From: Halobacillus amylolyticus
Lineage (GTDB): Bacteria > Bacillota > Bacilli > Bacillales > Halobacillaceae
DNA length: 64,000 nucleotides
Reading direction: 5' to 3'
Assembly: GCF_022921115.1 (NCBI RefSeq)
Contig: NZ_CP095075.1
Location: 3,546,001 to 3,610,000, forward strand
The notes under the pieces are model-generated. The model searched no databases, was not told the origin of the DNA, and saw only the letters and a list, made by a program, of their open reading frames with translations. Positions 44,360 through 54,476 of this stretch are shown piece by piece. Numbering within the stretch: the stretch's first letter is position 1; every line of letters begins with the position of its first letter. A program made the position numbers and the translations under genes.

Positions 44360-45508
44360 ATGCCGGTTACAGCGACAGATGAATTACAGCAAATGAAAAC
44401 GATGATTAAGAACTTTGTAGAAAATGAAGTAGAACCGTATGCACAACAAATTGAAGATGAGGATGCGATTCCCCAACATCTAGTTGAGCAGGCGAAGGAT
44501 CTTGGTTTGTTTGGCATGAGCATTCCAGAAGAATACGGAGGAATTGGTCTAAACACAGTCGGGAAAGCAACAGTGCTAGAACAGTTCGGTAGAACGCATA
44601 ACGGTTTTGTTTCTTTAATCAGTGCTCACACTGGAATTGGGAGCACCGGTTTAGTGAAGCTTGCTTCTGAACAGTTGAAACAGAAGTATCTACCAGAGAT
44701 GGCTGCTGGAAATAAAATTGCCGCATTCGCTTTATCGGAACCAGGCGCTGGCTCTGATGCGACAAATTTATCGACCCAGGCTGAGAAAAAAGGGGATCAG
44801 TGGATTGTTAACGGGACAAAACATTTTATTACCAATGCCCCCGTAGCAGATGTGTTTACGGTATTCGCATTAACGGATAAGGATAAAGGTGCTAAAGGCG
44901 GAATCACAGCATTTTTAATTGAAAAGGACTTTCCAGGGCTCATCGTTGGTAAAAAAGATAAGAAGATGGGGCTGCGAGGATCCTATACCGCCCAAGTCAT
45001 TTTTGACAACTGTATTGTTCCGGAAGAAAATGTCATCGGTGAAGTAGGAATGGGTTACATGAACGCTTTGAAGATACTTGGTGAAGGCCGCATCGGTTTG
45101 GCAGCGAGAGCGGTGGGTTCATGCGATAAGTTAATCGAACTGTCAGCAAGCTATGCCAAAGAACGCATACAGTTCGGACAGCCGATTGCTAACAATCAAG
45201 CCATCCAATGGATGTTAGCTGACATGGCTACCGAGACGGAAGCTGCCCGGACATTAACAATGATGGCAGCTGAGAAGGTAGACGACGGGAAGAAGGTGAT
45301 TAAAGAGGCATCAATGGCTAAACTGTTTGCTTCAGAAGTATTTAATAAGGTGGCCGATAAGGCTGTTCAGATCCATGGTGGGATTGGCTACATAGGGGAA
45401 TACCCTGTCGAGCGTTTTTACCGCGATGCAAGAATTACGAAAATTTATGAAGGTACAAACGAAATCCAGCGGCTACTCGTAGCTAGAAAAGTATTAGAAG
45501 AGAATTAG
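44360..45508 (+). CDS. Acyl-CoA dehydrogenase
   Basis: This 382-residue short-chain-type acyl-CoA dehydrogenase starts MPVTATDELQQMK at ATG 44360 with an AGGAAGGG site; an earlier in-frame ATG at 44279 lies upstream of the promoter and is false. It has AFALSEPGAGSDATNL, KHFITNAPVADVF, QIHGGIGYIGEYPVERFYRDARI and the catalytic glutamate in YEGTNEIQ. It is the first gene under the sigma-54 promoter. A very similar relative is at 54920. Electrons should flow to EtfBA encoded in the same operon. Confidence 0.95.
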   Translation: MPVTATDELQQMKTMIKNFVENEVEPYAQQIEDEDAIPQHLVEQAKDLGLFGMSIPEEYGGIGLNTVGKATVLEQFGRTHNGFVSLISAHTGIGSTGLVKLASEQLKQKYLPEMAAGNKIAAFALSEPGAGSDATNLSTQAEKKGDQWIVNGTKHFITNAPVADVFTVFALTDKDKGAKGGITAFLIEKDFPGLIVGKKDKKMGLRGSYTAQVIFDNCIVPEENVIGEVGMGYMNALKILGEGRIGLAARAVGSCDKLIELSASYAKERIQFGQPIANNQAIQWMLADMATETEAARTLTMMAAEKVDDGKKVIKEASMAKLFASEVFNKVADKAVQIHGGIGYIGEYPVERFYRDARITKIYEGTNEIQRLLVARKVLEEN

Positions 45509-45512
45509 GTGT

Positions 45513-46387
45513 TTGTTATGTACTACATTTGAGTTATTTACCTTAAAGAACGATGTTTCCCTTATTACCGGCGGTGGCAGCGGGATCGGCCGCCAGATTG
45601 CTGAAGCGTATGCTGACGCCGGCTGTTCCATCGCCATTTGTTCAAGAAAATTAGAAAATTGCCAATCGACTGCCCAAGAGTTCCGGACAAGAGAATGGAT
45701 GTGACAGCATACAGATGCGATATCACAAACGGATTCGATGTGAAAGAGGTCGTAGAGGCAGTTGTTAAGGAATATGGAAATATCGACATTCTTGTCAGTA
45801 ACAGTGGCACAACATGGGGAGCAAAGGTAGAAGAGATGCCCCATGAGGCTTGGCAAAAAGTGATGAATATTAATGCCACAGGTACATTTCTGATGGCAAA
45901 GGAAGTGGACAAATTAATGATACAACAGCAATCTGGCAAAATCATTAATATTGCCTCGGCTGCTGGATTGAAGGCAGAGCCGCCGGAAGTGCTTAATGCA
46001 ATAGGGTATAGCACGAGTAAGGCGGCAGTCATACATCTTACAAAATATTTAGCTAGGAAATGGGCGCAGCATGGGATTTATGTTAATGCCATTGCTCCAG
46101 GATTCTTTCCGACGAAAATGACTAAAGTTGTATTAGAAAAGAAAGGTGACCAAATTAGAAACAAAAACCCACCTCAACGGGTCGATGATGAAAGCGCTAT
46201 CAGAGGGACTGCATTACTATTGGCTACGAAAGCTAGTGACTTTGTTATGGGACAAGTATTGAGTGTTGATGGGGGAGTACACTATGAAACGAAAAAATCT
46301 TATTTTGGAGGTGAACGTAAATGGGTGCTGAAAAGACAGCAACTAAGAAACTGGACACTACAATCAAGGAAAAGCCAGCATTTGTAG
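45513..46387 (+). pseudogene. Frameshifted SDR gene
   Basis: The sequence encodes an SDR close to the intact one at 20169, but in two frames. The first part (from about 45513) contains ITGGGSGIGRQ and CSRK and runs into a stop just after QEFRTR. The second part resumes one base over at MDVTAYRCDITNG and continues through SGTTWGAK, GYSTSKAA and VDGGVHY. A single lost base near 45693 would restore the frame. The N-terminus also lacks a proper start (ATG 45518 meets a stop at once), and the C-terminus reads past its expected end into the TRAP gene. This suggests real decay, though a sequencing error remains possible. Confidence 0.8.
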
Positions 46388-48285
46388 AAGAGCTATGGAA
46401 AGATAGGAAAGAACAATGGAACGGGCCGAGAATCTTTGTTTTGATAATCAGTCTATTGGCTATTGGATTATCAATCTTCCATATCTATACAGCAGGCTTT
46501 GGGACGTTATCTTCTTGGCAGCAAAGAAGTGTCCATGTTTTATGGGCCATATTGTTAATCTTTCTACTATTTCCATTTAAAAAAGGAAAAAAGTTTGGAT
46601 TAATCGATATTTTAGTCGTGCTTCTAACCTTGGTCACAGCTTTTTATATGATAACTGGTGCCGAAGCGATTCAAAGTCGTCAAGGGAACATCAATAACAG
46701 TGACGTCATCTTTGGAACGATTTTTATTGCCCTTGTGCTGGAGGCTACTAGGAGAACCAATGGGATTTTGATGTCTGCAATCGGAGTTTTCTTCCTAGCT
46801 TATATTTTCCTTGGAAGATACTTTCCGGGTGCATTGGCACACCCCGGAGTAAGATACGAAAAAATGGTTGACCATATGTTCAACGGTACACTCGGCATAT
46901 TCAGTGCACCAATCTATGTCAGTTCAACAGTGTTGATATTGTTTGTCATTTTTGGATCATTCTTAATGAAATCCGGTGGAGGGCAATTTTTTACAAACTT
47001 CGCCTTTGGCCTGTTCGGGAACAAAACGGGTGGTCCAGCTCTATCAGCAGTAGGATCTAGTGCTTTAGTGGCGACTATTACTGGGAACGGTGCTGCAAAT
47101 GCTGCAATAACAGGTTCTTTTACAATACCGTTGATGAAAAAACTAGGATATAGCAAAAGATTTTCTGCTGCTGTTGAGGCAGTTGCCTCTCAAGGTGGTC
47201 AAATCATGCCGCCAATCATGGGGGCATCTGTATTTATAATGGCTGAAACAGTAGGGATTCCCTATATTAAGCTAGCTCTTTATGCGCTTATTCCAGCCAT
47301 CATTTACTTTTTCATTGCCGGTATGGTTGTTTATTTTCATGCCAAACGTTTAGAAATGGCAGGTATCCCGAAAGAACAACTTCCAGATCTTAAGCAAATA
47401 ATCCTTAAGCAAAGTTATTTATTTTTACCGATTCTGCTTATTATCGGGTTAATGATCTATGGCTATAGCCCAATGAAATCTGGTTTCTATGCAATTCTGG
47501 CCACCGTTATTTTAAGCTGGATTCGTAAAGCAACAAGGATGAATCTTCTAGATATTTTAGCAGCGTTAGAGAATGGTGCAAGAAGTGCCCTTATTGTTAT
47601 AGCTGCTTGTGCCACTGCTGGAATTATTGTTGGAGCGGTATCGTTAACAGGCTTAGGTATAACGTTTTCCAGATTTGTTATTGATGTAGCTGGGGGACAA
47701 ATGCTTCTCTTGTTACTCCTCGTTGCGGTCGCTTCTATTATTATGGGAATGGGAATGCCGACTGTGTCTGCCTACGTAATCCTTTCCGTACTAGGAGCCC
47801 CGGCATTGATCGATCTCGGGGTTAACATCGTAGCAGCTCATATGTTTGTATTTTATTTCGGTGTACTTTCCGGCTTAACCCCTCCTGTAGCTATTACGGC
47901 TTATACGACGGCCGGGATAGCCGGAGCTAATCCGACGAAAACCGCTTTTTACGCAATAAAAATTGGATTAGGCGGGTTCTTTATTCCATTCCTGTTCGTC
48001 TATAATCCTGAATTGCTCTTACAGGGTGGGGATACTGCCCGTATTTCCATAGCTTTACTAAGTGCCTTTTTAAGTTGCATGTTCTTTGCTGGCGCTTTAG
48101 AAAATTACTTCCTCGGGAAATTGGGCATAGTTAAAAGACTTCTCATGTTTGCTAGTGCAATATTGCTTGTCACACCAGGGATCTGGGGAGATTTAATTGG
48201 TCTAGCTACCGCGATTTTCTTAATTATTTGGCAGAAAAAATTCACAGCGTTTGTAGCAGAGGATTCACAAAAAATGAGTGGATAA
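46321..48285 (+). CDS. TRAP transporter fused permease (TAXI type, DctQM)
   Basis: This 654-residue protein fuses the small (DctQ-like, first about 150 residues) and large (DctM-like, remainder) membrane subunits of a TRAP transporter, as usual with TAXI binding proteins. Motifs include TGNGAANAAITGSF, ASQGGQIMPPIMGASVFIMAE and GLTPPVAITAYTTAGIAGANPTKT. It is driven by an ion gradient. Start ATG 46321 with GGAGGTG. It overlaps the pseudogene tail. The TAXI binding protein follows directly. The solute is probably an organic acid because an acyl-CoA ligase comes next. Confidence 0.93.
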   Translation: MGAEKTATKKLDTTIKEKPAFVEELWKDRKEQWNGPRIFVLIISLLAIGLSIFHIYTAGFGTLSSWQQRSVHVLWAILLIFLLFPFKKGKKFGLIDILVVLLTLVTAFYMITGAEAIQSRQGNINNSDVIFGTIFIALVLEATRRTNGILMSAIGVFFLAYIFLGRYFPGALAHPGVRYEKMVDHMFNGTLGIFSAPIYVSSTVLILFVIFGSFLMKSGGGQFFTNFAFGLFGNKTGGPALSAVGSSALVATITGNGAANAAITGSFTIPLMKKLGYSKRFSAAVEAVASQGGQIMPPIMGASVFIMAETVGIPYIKLALYALIPAIIYFFIAGMVVYFHAKRLEMAGIPKEQLPDLKQIILKQSYLFLPILLIIGLMIYGYSPMKSGFYAILATVILSWIRKATRMNLLDILAALENGARSALIVIAACATAGIIVGAVSLTGLGITFSRFVIDVAGGQMLLLLLLVAVASIIMGMGMPTVSAYVILSVLGAPALIDLGVNIVAAHMFVFYFGVLSGLTPPVAITAYTTAGIAGANPTKTAFYAIKIGLGGFFIPFLFVYNPELLLQGGDTARISIALLSAFLSCMFFAGALENYFLGKLGIVKRLLMFASAILLVTPGIWGDLIGLATAIFLIIWQKKFTAFVAEDSQKMSG

Positions 48286-48302
48286 CAGAAAGGTGGATAT
48301 TT

Positions 48303-49316
48303 ATGAGAAAAATGCTAGTGAGTATTATGTTGCTCGTTTCTTTTACACTTGTGTTGGCGGCATGTGGTGATAGCGAAACATCATCAGGTGGATCTGGTGA
48401 TAAACCATCGGCGCCTGATAAGTTCTTAAAGATTGGTAGTGGACCTATGGGATCAGGTTGGTACCCAATCACTACGGTGATGTTGGATGTTTATATGGAT
48501 GGTTTTTCAGGCTTGAATGTTTCCCAACTTGAAGGGGGCTCAACTTCCAACTTGGAATCGATAGAAATAGGGGATATTCAAATGGGATTAAACTATACCT
48601 CTGATTTCACTTCAGCACTTGAAGGTGGAAATGGATTTAAAGAACCTTTGGAGAATATTTCTGCCATTGGAGCATTGTATCCTGTTTATCAAACGATTGC
48701 TACGACCACAGATCATGAAGACATTAATACAATTGAAGATATTGTAGATAAACATATTTTCCTAGGTCCAAAAGGTGGCGGAGGTCCGGTAGCATTCTGG
48801 AAGATGATGGCGGAATATGGAATTGATCAACAGACAATTGAAGAAGCTGGAGGCCAGATTTCCTACGGCAATTATTCTGATGGTGCCTCCATGTTAAAGG
48901 ATAATAATGTTGATGTGTATGTTGGCGGGGGTGCACCATTTATTCCTGCTTTACAAGAAATCGAAATCACAAAACCTATTAAACTAATTCCTATTGATGA
49001 AGAAAAACTTAATAGTATAGAAGAAAAAGGGATAGGGGTTTCCTCTGGAGAGATTCCAGCTGGAACTTATAAGGGGCTTGACGAACCGACCCCTACTTAC
49101 ACAATGGTAACCATGCTGACGGCAAGAAGCGATATAGAGGATGAATATGCTTATAATCTAACAAAGCTGTTTTGGGATAATATACCGAAATTTGAAGATC
49201 AAATCCCTGAAAGAGCCAAGCATTTCACAATCGAAACAGCACTCGATGGCATTGATCCCGAAACATTACATCCAGGGGCTAAAAAATATTACAAAGAAGC
49301 TGGAGTTCTAGAGTAA
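48303..49316 (+). CDS. TAXI-type TRAP solute-binding lipoprotein
   Basis: This 337-residue binding protein starts at ATG 48303 behind AAAGGTGG; the upstream in-frame start at 48228 lies inside the permease gene. A lipobox LAAC gives lipidated Cys21. The mature part begins KFLKIGSGPMGSGWYPIT, the signature of TAXI proteins, followed by QLEGGSTSNLESIEIGDIQMGL. It delivers the solute to the fused permease. The ligand is unknown; TAXI systems studied elsewhere carry small acids such as glutamate or oxoacids. Confidence 0.93.
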   Translation: MRKMLVSIMLLVSFTLVLAACGDSETSSGGSGDKPSAPDKFLKIGSGPMGSGWYPITTVMLDVYMDGFSGLNVSQLEGGSTSNLESIEIGDIQMGLNYTSDFTSALEGGNGFKEPLENISAIGALYPVYQTIATTTDHEDINTIEDIVDKHIFLGPKGGGGPVAFWKMMAEYGIDQQTIEEAGGQISYGNYSDGASMLKDNNVDVYVGGGAPFIPALQEIEITKPIKLIPIDEEKLNSIEEKGIGVSSGEIPAGTYKGLDEPTPTYTMVTMLTARSDIEDEYAYNLTKLFWDNIPKFEDQIPERAKHFTIETALDGIDPETLHPGAKKYYKEAGVLE

Positions 49317-49348
49317 GCCTGGTGTAATGAGGAAGGGGGAAAGTTCTG

Positions 49349-50974
49349 TTGAATAACTTAGAAGAGCGAAAGTGGTATGAATCATACCCATCAGAAATGA
49401 AGAAAGATTTAAAGTATCCGGAAGTATCACTATATTCTCTTTTAAAGAGGACGGCAGAAAAGTATGGAAGTCGTACGGCCGTTATATTAGAGGACAACCA
49501 AATCTCTTATCAAGAATTAATAGACAAGGTGGACCGACTCGCGGGAGCCTGGGATGATATCGGTTTAGTAAAAGGAGAAAGAATCGGGTTGATGGTGTCC
49601 AACCATCCTGACTACATTATTGCTTACTATGCGGCACAAAGGCTAGGACTGATTGTAGTCCAAATTAACCCACGTTATACAGCCCGTGAACTTTTGCAAA
49701 TTGTAAGTGACTCGAAGACGAATTACCTTGTGGCAGAGCAGGCTAACCTAAAAACTGTTTATCAGGTCGATGATATGCAAAAACTAAACCGCATTTTTGT
49801 ATCAGGATCTGAGGACAATGACCATCATTCATTAGATTTTCTGATAGAGAATTCCACCCCGTTAAGGAAGGAGATACCTATTTCCGTTAAAGAAGATGTG
49901 GCAGTGATCCAGTATACGGGTGGTACATCGGGAAAAATGAAAGGAGCCATGTTAACACATCTTAACCTCGTGGCAAATATCATCCAAAGCTATACGATGT
50001 ACGGGAAAAGGATGCTGTTCGGACAGGAGGTTGTGCTTACCGCCACCCCGCTCTACCACGTGTACGCTATGACAAGTGCCATGAATCTAGGAATCTACAT
50101 CGGTGCTTCATTACTGCTAATTAGAAAATTTGAAGTAGATGATGTCTTGAATAAAATTAAGAGATATCAGCCGACGTTCTTTCCTGGTGTTCCAGGAATG
50201 TATAATGCCTTTGTTAATCATCCTGACGTGGAGTCGTACGGCCTTCATTGCTTAAAGTTTTGCTCGAGTGGTTCAGCTCCTTTACCGGTTGAAATTATTA
50301 AAAGATTCGAGAGTCTGACTGGAGCAGTTATTGGGGAAGGATTCGGATTGACCGAGGCCTCCCCATCTACACACCGTAATCCAACGACTGGTGTTAGAAA
50401 AGTAGGAAGTATAGGTATTCCACTCCCAGGTACTGACAGTAAAATCGTTGATGAAGATAGCAATGAATTACCGGACAACTGTGTTGGGGAGTTAATTATC
50501 AAAGGGCCACAAATTATGAAAGGGTATTGGCAGAACGGCGATGAGACAGCACAAGCGTTACGGAATGGCTGGTTATACACTGGGGATTTAGCAATGTCTG
50601 ATGAAGAAGGATATTTCTATATTGTAGGCAGAAAAAAAGAAATGATTATTAATGGCGGTTTTAATATCTATCCGCAGGAAGTTGAAAGTGTTTTATATGA
50701 CCATCCAGATGTTAAAGAATCGGCAGTTGTCGGCATACCAGATCGTGAGAAGGGCGAAATCGTGAAAGCCTATGTCGTTGCTAAGGATGGTCATACAATT
50801 GATCTTGAAGAATTAAAAGGTCATTGTTACCATAATTTAACTCGATATAAGGTTCCTAAACGATTTGAGATTTGTGAGGCATTACCTAGAAATACAGTAG
50901 GGAAGCTTTTAAAACGGAAATTGGTTGAGAGAGAAAAACTGAAGGAGGAGGAAGAACATCATGCAGGTGGATAA
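49349..50974 (+). CDS. AMP-dependent long-chain-type acyl-CoA ligase
   Basis: This 541-residue ANL enzyme starts at TTG 49349 behind GGGGGAAAG. It has P-loop YTGGTSGKMKGAMLTH, GEGFGLTEASP, GWLYTGDLA, NGGFNIYPQEVE and the catalytic lysine in RNTVGKLLKRKL. The binding motif with PRYT and NPRYTAREL is typical of fatty-acid ligases. It activates the acid brought in by the TRAP transporter. The gene overlaps the following 3-hydroxyacyl-CoA dehydrogenase by 14 bp. Confidence 0.94.
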   Translation: MNNLEERKWYESYPSEMKKDLKYPEVSLYSLLKRTAEKYGSRTAVILEDNQISYQELIDKVDRLAGAWDDIGLVKGERIGLMVSNHPDYIIAYYAAQRLGLIVVQINPRYTARELLQIVSDSKTNYLVAEQANLKTVYQVDDMQKLNRIFVSGSEDNDHHSLDFLIENSTPLRKEIPISVKEDVAVIQYTGGTSGKMKGAMLTHLNLVANIIQSYTMYGKRMLFGQEVVLTATPLYHVYAMTSAMNLGIYIGASLLLIRKFEVDDVLNKIKRYQPTFFPGVPGMYNAFVNHPDVESYGLHCLKFCSSGSAPLPVEIIKRFESLTGAVIGEGFGLTEASPSTHRNPTTGVRKVGSIGIPLPGTDSKIVDEDSNELPDNCVGELIIKGPQIMKGYWQNGDETAQALRNGWLYTGDLAMSDEEGYFYIVGRKKEMIINGGFNIYPQEVESVLYDHPDVKESAVVGIPDREKGEIVKAYVVAKDGHTIDLEELKGHCYHNLTRYKVPKRFEICEALPRNTVGKLLKRKLVEREKLKEEEEHHAGG

Positions 50975-51824
50975 TATCAATGAAGTGGCTGTGATCGGCG
51001 CAGGCGCAATGGGTTCACAGATCGCAATGGTTTGTGCTCTTGAGGGATATAGCGTCATTCTTAATGATATCGAGGAAACCAGCTTAACAAAAGCGAAGGA
51101 ATCTCTTCAGGGTCACATGAACCGACGCATTCAAAAGGGCAAGCTAACCGAGCAACAAGTGGAGGATGCCTTTGGACGACTAACTTTCGATGCCAATCTT
51201 GCGTCTGTTAAGGATGTGGATCTTGTCATCGAAGCGGTAGTGGAGAAGCTTGATGTGAAAAGAGAATTGTTTTCAACACTTGATGAAATCACTCCAGACC
51301 ACACGATTCTCGCTACAAATAGTTCAACTATTGTCAGCTCAAAAATCGCTGATGCAACGACGAGGCCAGATAAGGTTTGTAATGTGCATTTCTTCAACCC
51401 TCCGCTAGTGATGGAACTAGTCGAGGTTGTCAAAGGCCCGCACACGTCTGATGAAACCGCAGAGACTGCTTTTGCTTTTGTTGAAAAAATAGGGAAGGCC
51501 CCTGTCCTGTTACAGAAAGAGATTTCCGGATTCATCGCCAACCGTATTCTTGGAAAGTTAATGGATGAAGCACTCTTCCTTTTGGAAAATGGATACGCGA
51601 CCCATGAAGAGATCGACACTGTTTGTACAAAAGCTTTAAACCATCCGATTGGCCCTTTTGCCTTAATGGACTTAACGGGCATTGACGTGAACTATTTTGT
51701 CAGAATGCAGCGGTATCAGGAATCTGGAAACGAATCAGATAAACCTGCAAAGATCGTAGAAGAAAAGGTGGAAAAAGGTGATCTTGGACGTAAAACAGGC
51801 AAAGGCTTTTATCAATACAGCTAA
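50961..51824 (+). CDS. 3-hydroxyacyl-CoA dehydrogenase
   Basis: This 287-residue enzyme oxidises 3-hydroxyacyl-CoA with NAD. The Rossmann motif is AVIGAGAMGSQIAMVCALEGY, and the histidine/proline loop VHFFNPPLVMELVEVV holds the catalytic His. It starts at ATG 50961 within the end of the ligase gene. There is a second, different enzyme of the same type at 53622. Two paralogs flanking EtfBA may act on different chain lengths. Confidence 0.94.
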   Translation: MQVDNINEVAVIGAGAMGSQIAMVCALEGYSVILNDIEETSLTKAKESLQGHMNRRIQKGKLTEQQVEDAFGRLTFDANLASVKDVDLVIEAVVEKLDVKRELFSTLDEITPDHTILATNSSTIVSSKIADATTRPDKVCNVHFFNPPLVMELVEVVKGPHTSDETAETAFAFVEKIGKAPVLLQKEISGFIANRILGKLMDEALFLLENGYATHEEIDTVCTKALNHPIGPFALMDLTGIDVNYFVRMQRYQESGNESDKPAKIVEEKVEKGDLGRKTGKGFYQYS

Positions 51825-51848
51825 ACCGGACTTGGAGGAGGATCAACT

Positions 51849-52622
51849 ATGAATCTATTTGTACTAATGAAACGCACGTTTGATACTGAGGAAAAGATTG
51901 TCATTGAAAATGAAGGGATTGCCGAAGAGAGTGCTGAATTTATCATTAATCCTTATGACGATTACGCCATAGAAGAGGCTGTTCAACTAAAAGATGAACA
52001 TGGCGGGGAAGTGACTGTCGTAACGATAGGCGGTGAGGACGCAGTAAAGGAACTGCGGACCGCACTTGCGATGGGAGCAGATAAAGCCGTGTTAATTAAT
52101 ACGGAAGATGATTTAGAAGACGGGGATGCATACACAACAGCTAAGATTTTAGCAGAATTTTTCAAAGAAAAAGAGGTGGATCTGATATTGGCTGGAAACG
52201 TCGCTATTGACGAGGGAACAGGCCAAGTGGGTCCAAGACTGGCTGAATTTCTCGGGATGCCTTCTATTACTACGATAACGGACCTTGAGATAGAGGGAAG
52301 AAAAGCCGTGATTGAACGGGATGTGGAAGGTGATGTTGAAAAGATTGAAGCTGAACTGCCTCTGCTAGTTACGGCACAGCAAGGGCTAAACGAGCCTCGT
52401 TATCCTTCCCTTCCTGGGATCATGAAGGCGAAGAAGAAGCCGCTTGAGGAGCTGGAATTAGATGATCTTGACCTTGAGGAGGAGGATGTCGAAGCTAAAA
52501 CGGAGACAGTAGAAGTATTCCTTCCTCCTGAAAAAGAGGCGGGAAGAATACTAGAAGGAGAAGTGAATGCACAAGTAAGCGAGTTAGTGGCATTACTACA
52601 AAAGGAAGCAAAAGTAGTCTAA
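51849..52622 (+). CDS. etfB: Electron transfer flavoprotein beta subunit
   Basis: This 257-residue protein is the EtfB small subunit, which binds AMP and with EtfA carries electrons from acyl-CoA dehydrogenases to the quinone pool. Typical are ALAMGADKAVLI and GNVAIDEGTGQVGPRLAEFLG, followed by the anchoring tail VNAQVSELVALLQKEAKVV. Start ATG 51849 behind GGAGGAG. EtfA follows by 18 bp. Confidence 0.96.
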   Translation: MNLFVLMKRTFDTEEKIVIENEGIAEESAEFIINPYDDYAIEEAVQLKDEHGGEVTVVTIGGEDAVKELRTALAMGADKAVLINTEDDLEDGDAYTTAKILAEFFKEKEVDLILAGNVAIDEGTGQVGPRLAEFLGMPSITTITDLEIEGRKAVIERDVEGDVEKIEAELPLLVTAQQGLNEPRYPSLPGIMKAKKKPLEELELDDLDLEEEDVEAKTETVEVFLPPEKEAGRILEGEVNAQVSELVALLQKEAKVV

Positions 52623-52640
52623 TAGAGGGGGCATAAACAT

Positions 52641-53618
52641 ATGAACAAAAAAGTAGTAGTACTGGGAGAAGTTAGTGAGGGAAGCCTGAGAAATGTCTCT
52701 TTTGAAACGATAGCGGCAGCTAAAGCAGTTGCCGGTGATGGGGAGATCGTAGCTGTACTAGTTGGCGAAAGCGTGAAGTCATTTGCAGATGAAATGATTC
52801 ATTATGGGGCAGACCGTGTCATTACGGTTGAGCATGAGAATCTTAAAAACTATACATCTGATGGCTATACACAAGCATTAAGCCATGTAATCGAATCAGA
52901 AAATCCAGAAGGGCTCATTTTTGCCCATACTGCTTTAGGAAAAGACCTTGCTCCAAGACTTGCAAGCAAGTTAGAAACAGGGCTCATTTCTGATGTTACA
53001 GAGATTGAGCAGCAGGGGGAAGATGTTCTTTTCACAAGGCCTATCTATTCTGGTAAAGCCTTTGAGAAGAAAACCATCAAGGATGGGACGATTTTTGCAA
53101 CGATTCGTCCTAATAATATTGAACCACTTGAAAAGGATGAAACGCTTACTGGCGAGATAATCTCAAGTGATGTAGAGATTAAAGACCTGCGAACGATTAT
53201 AAAGGATATTATCCGCAATACAACCGACGGTGTGGACTTATCAGAGGCGAAAGTAATTATCGCGGGCGGCAGAGGCGTTAAAAGTCAAGAAGGTTTTGAG
53301 CCGCTGCATGAATTAGCTGATGTTTTAGGTGGGGCTGTAGGAGCTTCCCGTGGAGCATGTGATGCAGAATACTGTGACTATGCACTGCAAATTGGTCAAA
53401 CAGGGAAGGTTGTAACACCAGATTTGTACATTGCCTGTGGAATCTCCGGAGCCATTCAACATTTAGCGGGAATGTCCAACTCTAAAACGATTGTGGCGAT
53501 TAACAAGGATCCTGAAGCCAATATCTTTAACGTAGCCGATTATGGAATTGTTGGCGATCTGTTTGAAGTGGTTCCGTTGTTGACGGAAGAATTCAAGAAA
53601 TTGAAGGTCGGTGTGTAA
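52641..53618 (+). CDS. etfA: Electron transfer flavoprotein alpha subunit
   Basis: This 325-residue FAD subunit of ETF has the signature AGGRGVKSQEGFEPLHELADVLGGAVGASRGACD and the C-terminal FAD site IACGISGAIQHLAGMSNSKTIVAINKDPEANIFNVADYGIVGDL. It pairs with EtfB and probably serves all five acyl-CoA dehydrogenases encoded in the window. Start ATG 52641 follows GAGGGG. The next gene starts 3 bp after its stop. Confidence 0.97.
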   Translation: MNKKVVVLGEVSEGSLRNVSFETIAAAKAVAGDGEIVAVLVGESVKSFADEMIHYGADRVITVEHENLKNYTSDGYTQALSHVIESENPEGLIFAHTALGKDLAPRLASKLETGLISDVTEIEQQGEDVLFTRPIYSGKAFEKKTIKDGTIFATIRPNNIEPLEKDETLTGEIISSDVEIKDLRTIIKDIIRNTTDGVDLSEAKVIIAGGRGVKSQEGFEPLHELADVLGGAVGASRGACDAEYCDYALQIGQTGKVVTPDLYIACGISGAIQHLAGMSNSKTIVAINKDPEANIFNVADYGIVGDLFEVVPLLTEEFKKLKVGV

Positions 53619-53621
53619 ACA

Positions 53622-54470
53622 GTGATTCATCATGTGAGTGTAATTGGTGCGGGGACAATGGGAAGGGGGATCGCCTTCTCATGTGCCCTCGCTGATTTAT
53701 CCGTTTTCGTTCAAGACATTTCTGAAGAAAGCCTTGAGGATTGTAAGCAATATATCGAAAAACAATGTCAAAGAAGTATTCAAAAAGGGAAGATAACAGA
53801 GGAGCAAGCGAAACAGCTACGAGAAAATATTCACTATTCCCTCAGCATTAAGGAAGCGGTAGCAAATGCCGACTTAGTCATAGAAGCTGTGCTCGAAATA
53901 ATGGATGTAAAAGTGGAGACGTTTAAACAGGTCGACAACTATGCACCGAAGCACGCTATTTTAGCAACGAATACGTCGACGATGAGTCCCACTGAAATTG
54001 CTGCACAAACCAATCGTCCAGACCAATGTATTGCGCTTCACTTCTTTAATCCAGTACCTAAAATGAAACTCATCGAGGTCATTTGCGGACTCGAAACATC
54101 AGAGGAAACGATTGCGACATCCTTCCAATTTGGTGAAAGTATCGAGAAGGAATGCGTCAGAATCAATGAATTCCCAGGGTTTGCCGTCAGTCGAATGAAT
54201 TGTCTGATCGGAAATGAAGCGATGAATATGGTCATGGAAGGCGTTGGATCAGCTGAGGATATCGACAAGGCGATGAAGCTTGGATTAAATCACCCCATGG
54301 GTCCGTTAGAATTGGCCGATTTAGTTGGCTTAGATACAAGGCTGCGTAATATGGAGTACTTATATCAAACATTGGGAGAAAAATATCGTCCCTGTCCGAT
54401 TTTGACAAAGTATGTGAAAGCAGGTCATTTAGGTAAGAAAACGGGCAGAGGATTTTACAGCTATTCTTAA
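53622..54470 (+). CDS. 3-hydroxyacyl-CoA dehydrogenase (3-hydroxybutyryl-CoA type)
   Basis: This 282-residue NAD enzyme has SVIGAGTMGRGIAFSCALADLSVFVQD and LHFFNPVPKMKLIEVICG, matching the short 3-hydroxybutyryl-CoA dehydrogenases. It starts at GTG 53622, 3 bp after etfA stops. It ends just upstream of the MITE-like element at 54477. It is distinct from the paralog at 50961. Confidence 0.94.
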   Translation: MIHHVSVIGAGTMGRGIAFSCALADLSVFVQDISEESLEDCKQYIEKQCQRSIQKGKITEEQAKQLRENIHYSLSIKEAVANADLVIEAVLEIMDVKVETFKQVDNYAPKHAILATNTSTMSPTEIAAQTNRPDQCIALHFFNPVPKMKLIEVICGLETSEETIATSFQFGESIEKECVRINEFPGFAVSRMNCLIGNEAMNMVMEGVGSAEDIDKAMKLGLNHPMGPLELADLVGLDTRLRNMEYLYQTLGEKYRPCPILTKYVKAGHLGKKTGRGFYSYS

Positions 54471-54476
54471 AATGAG

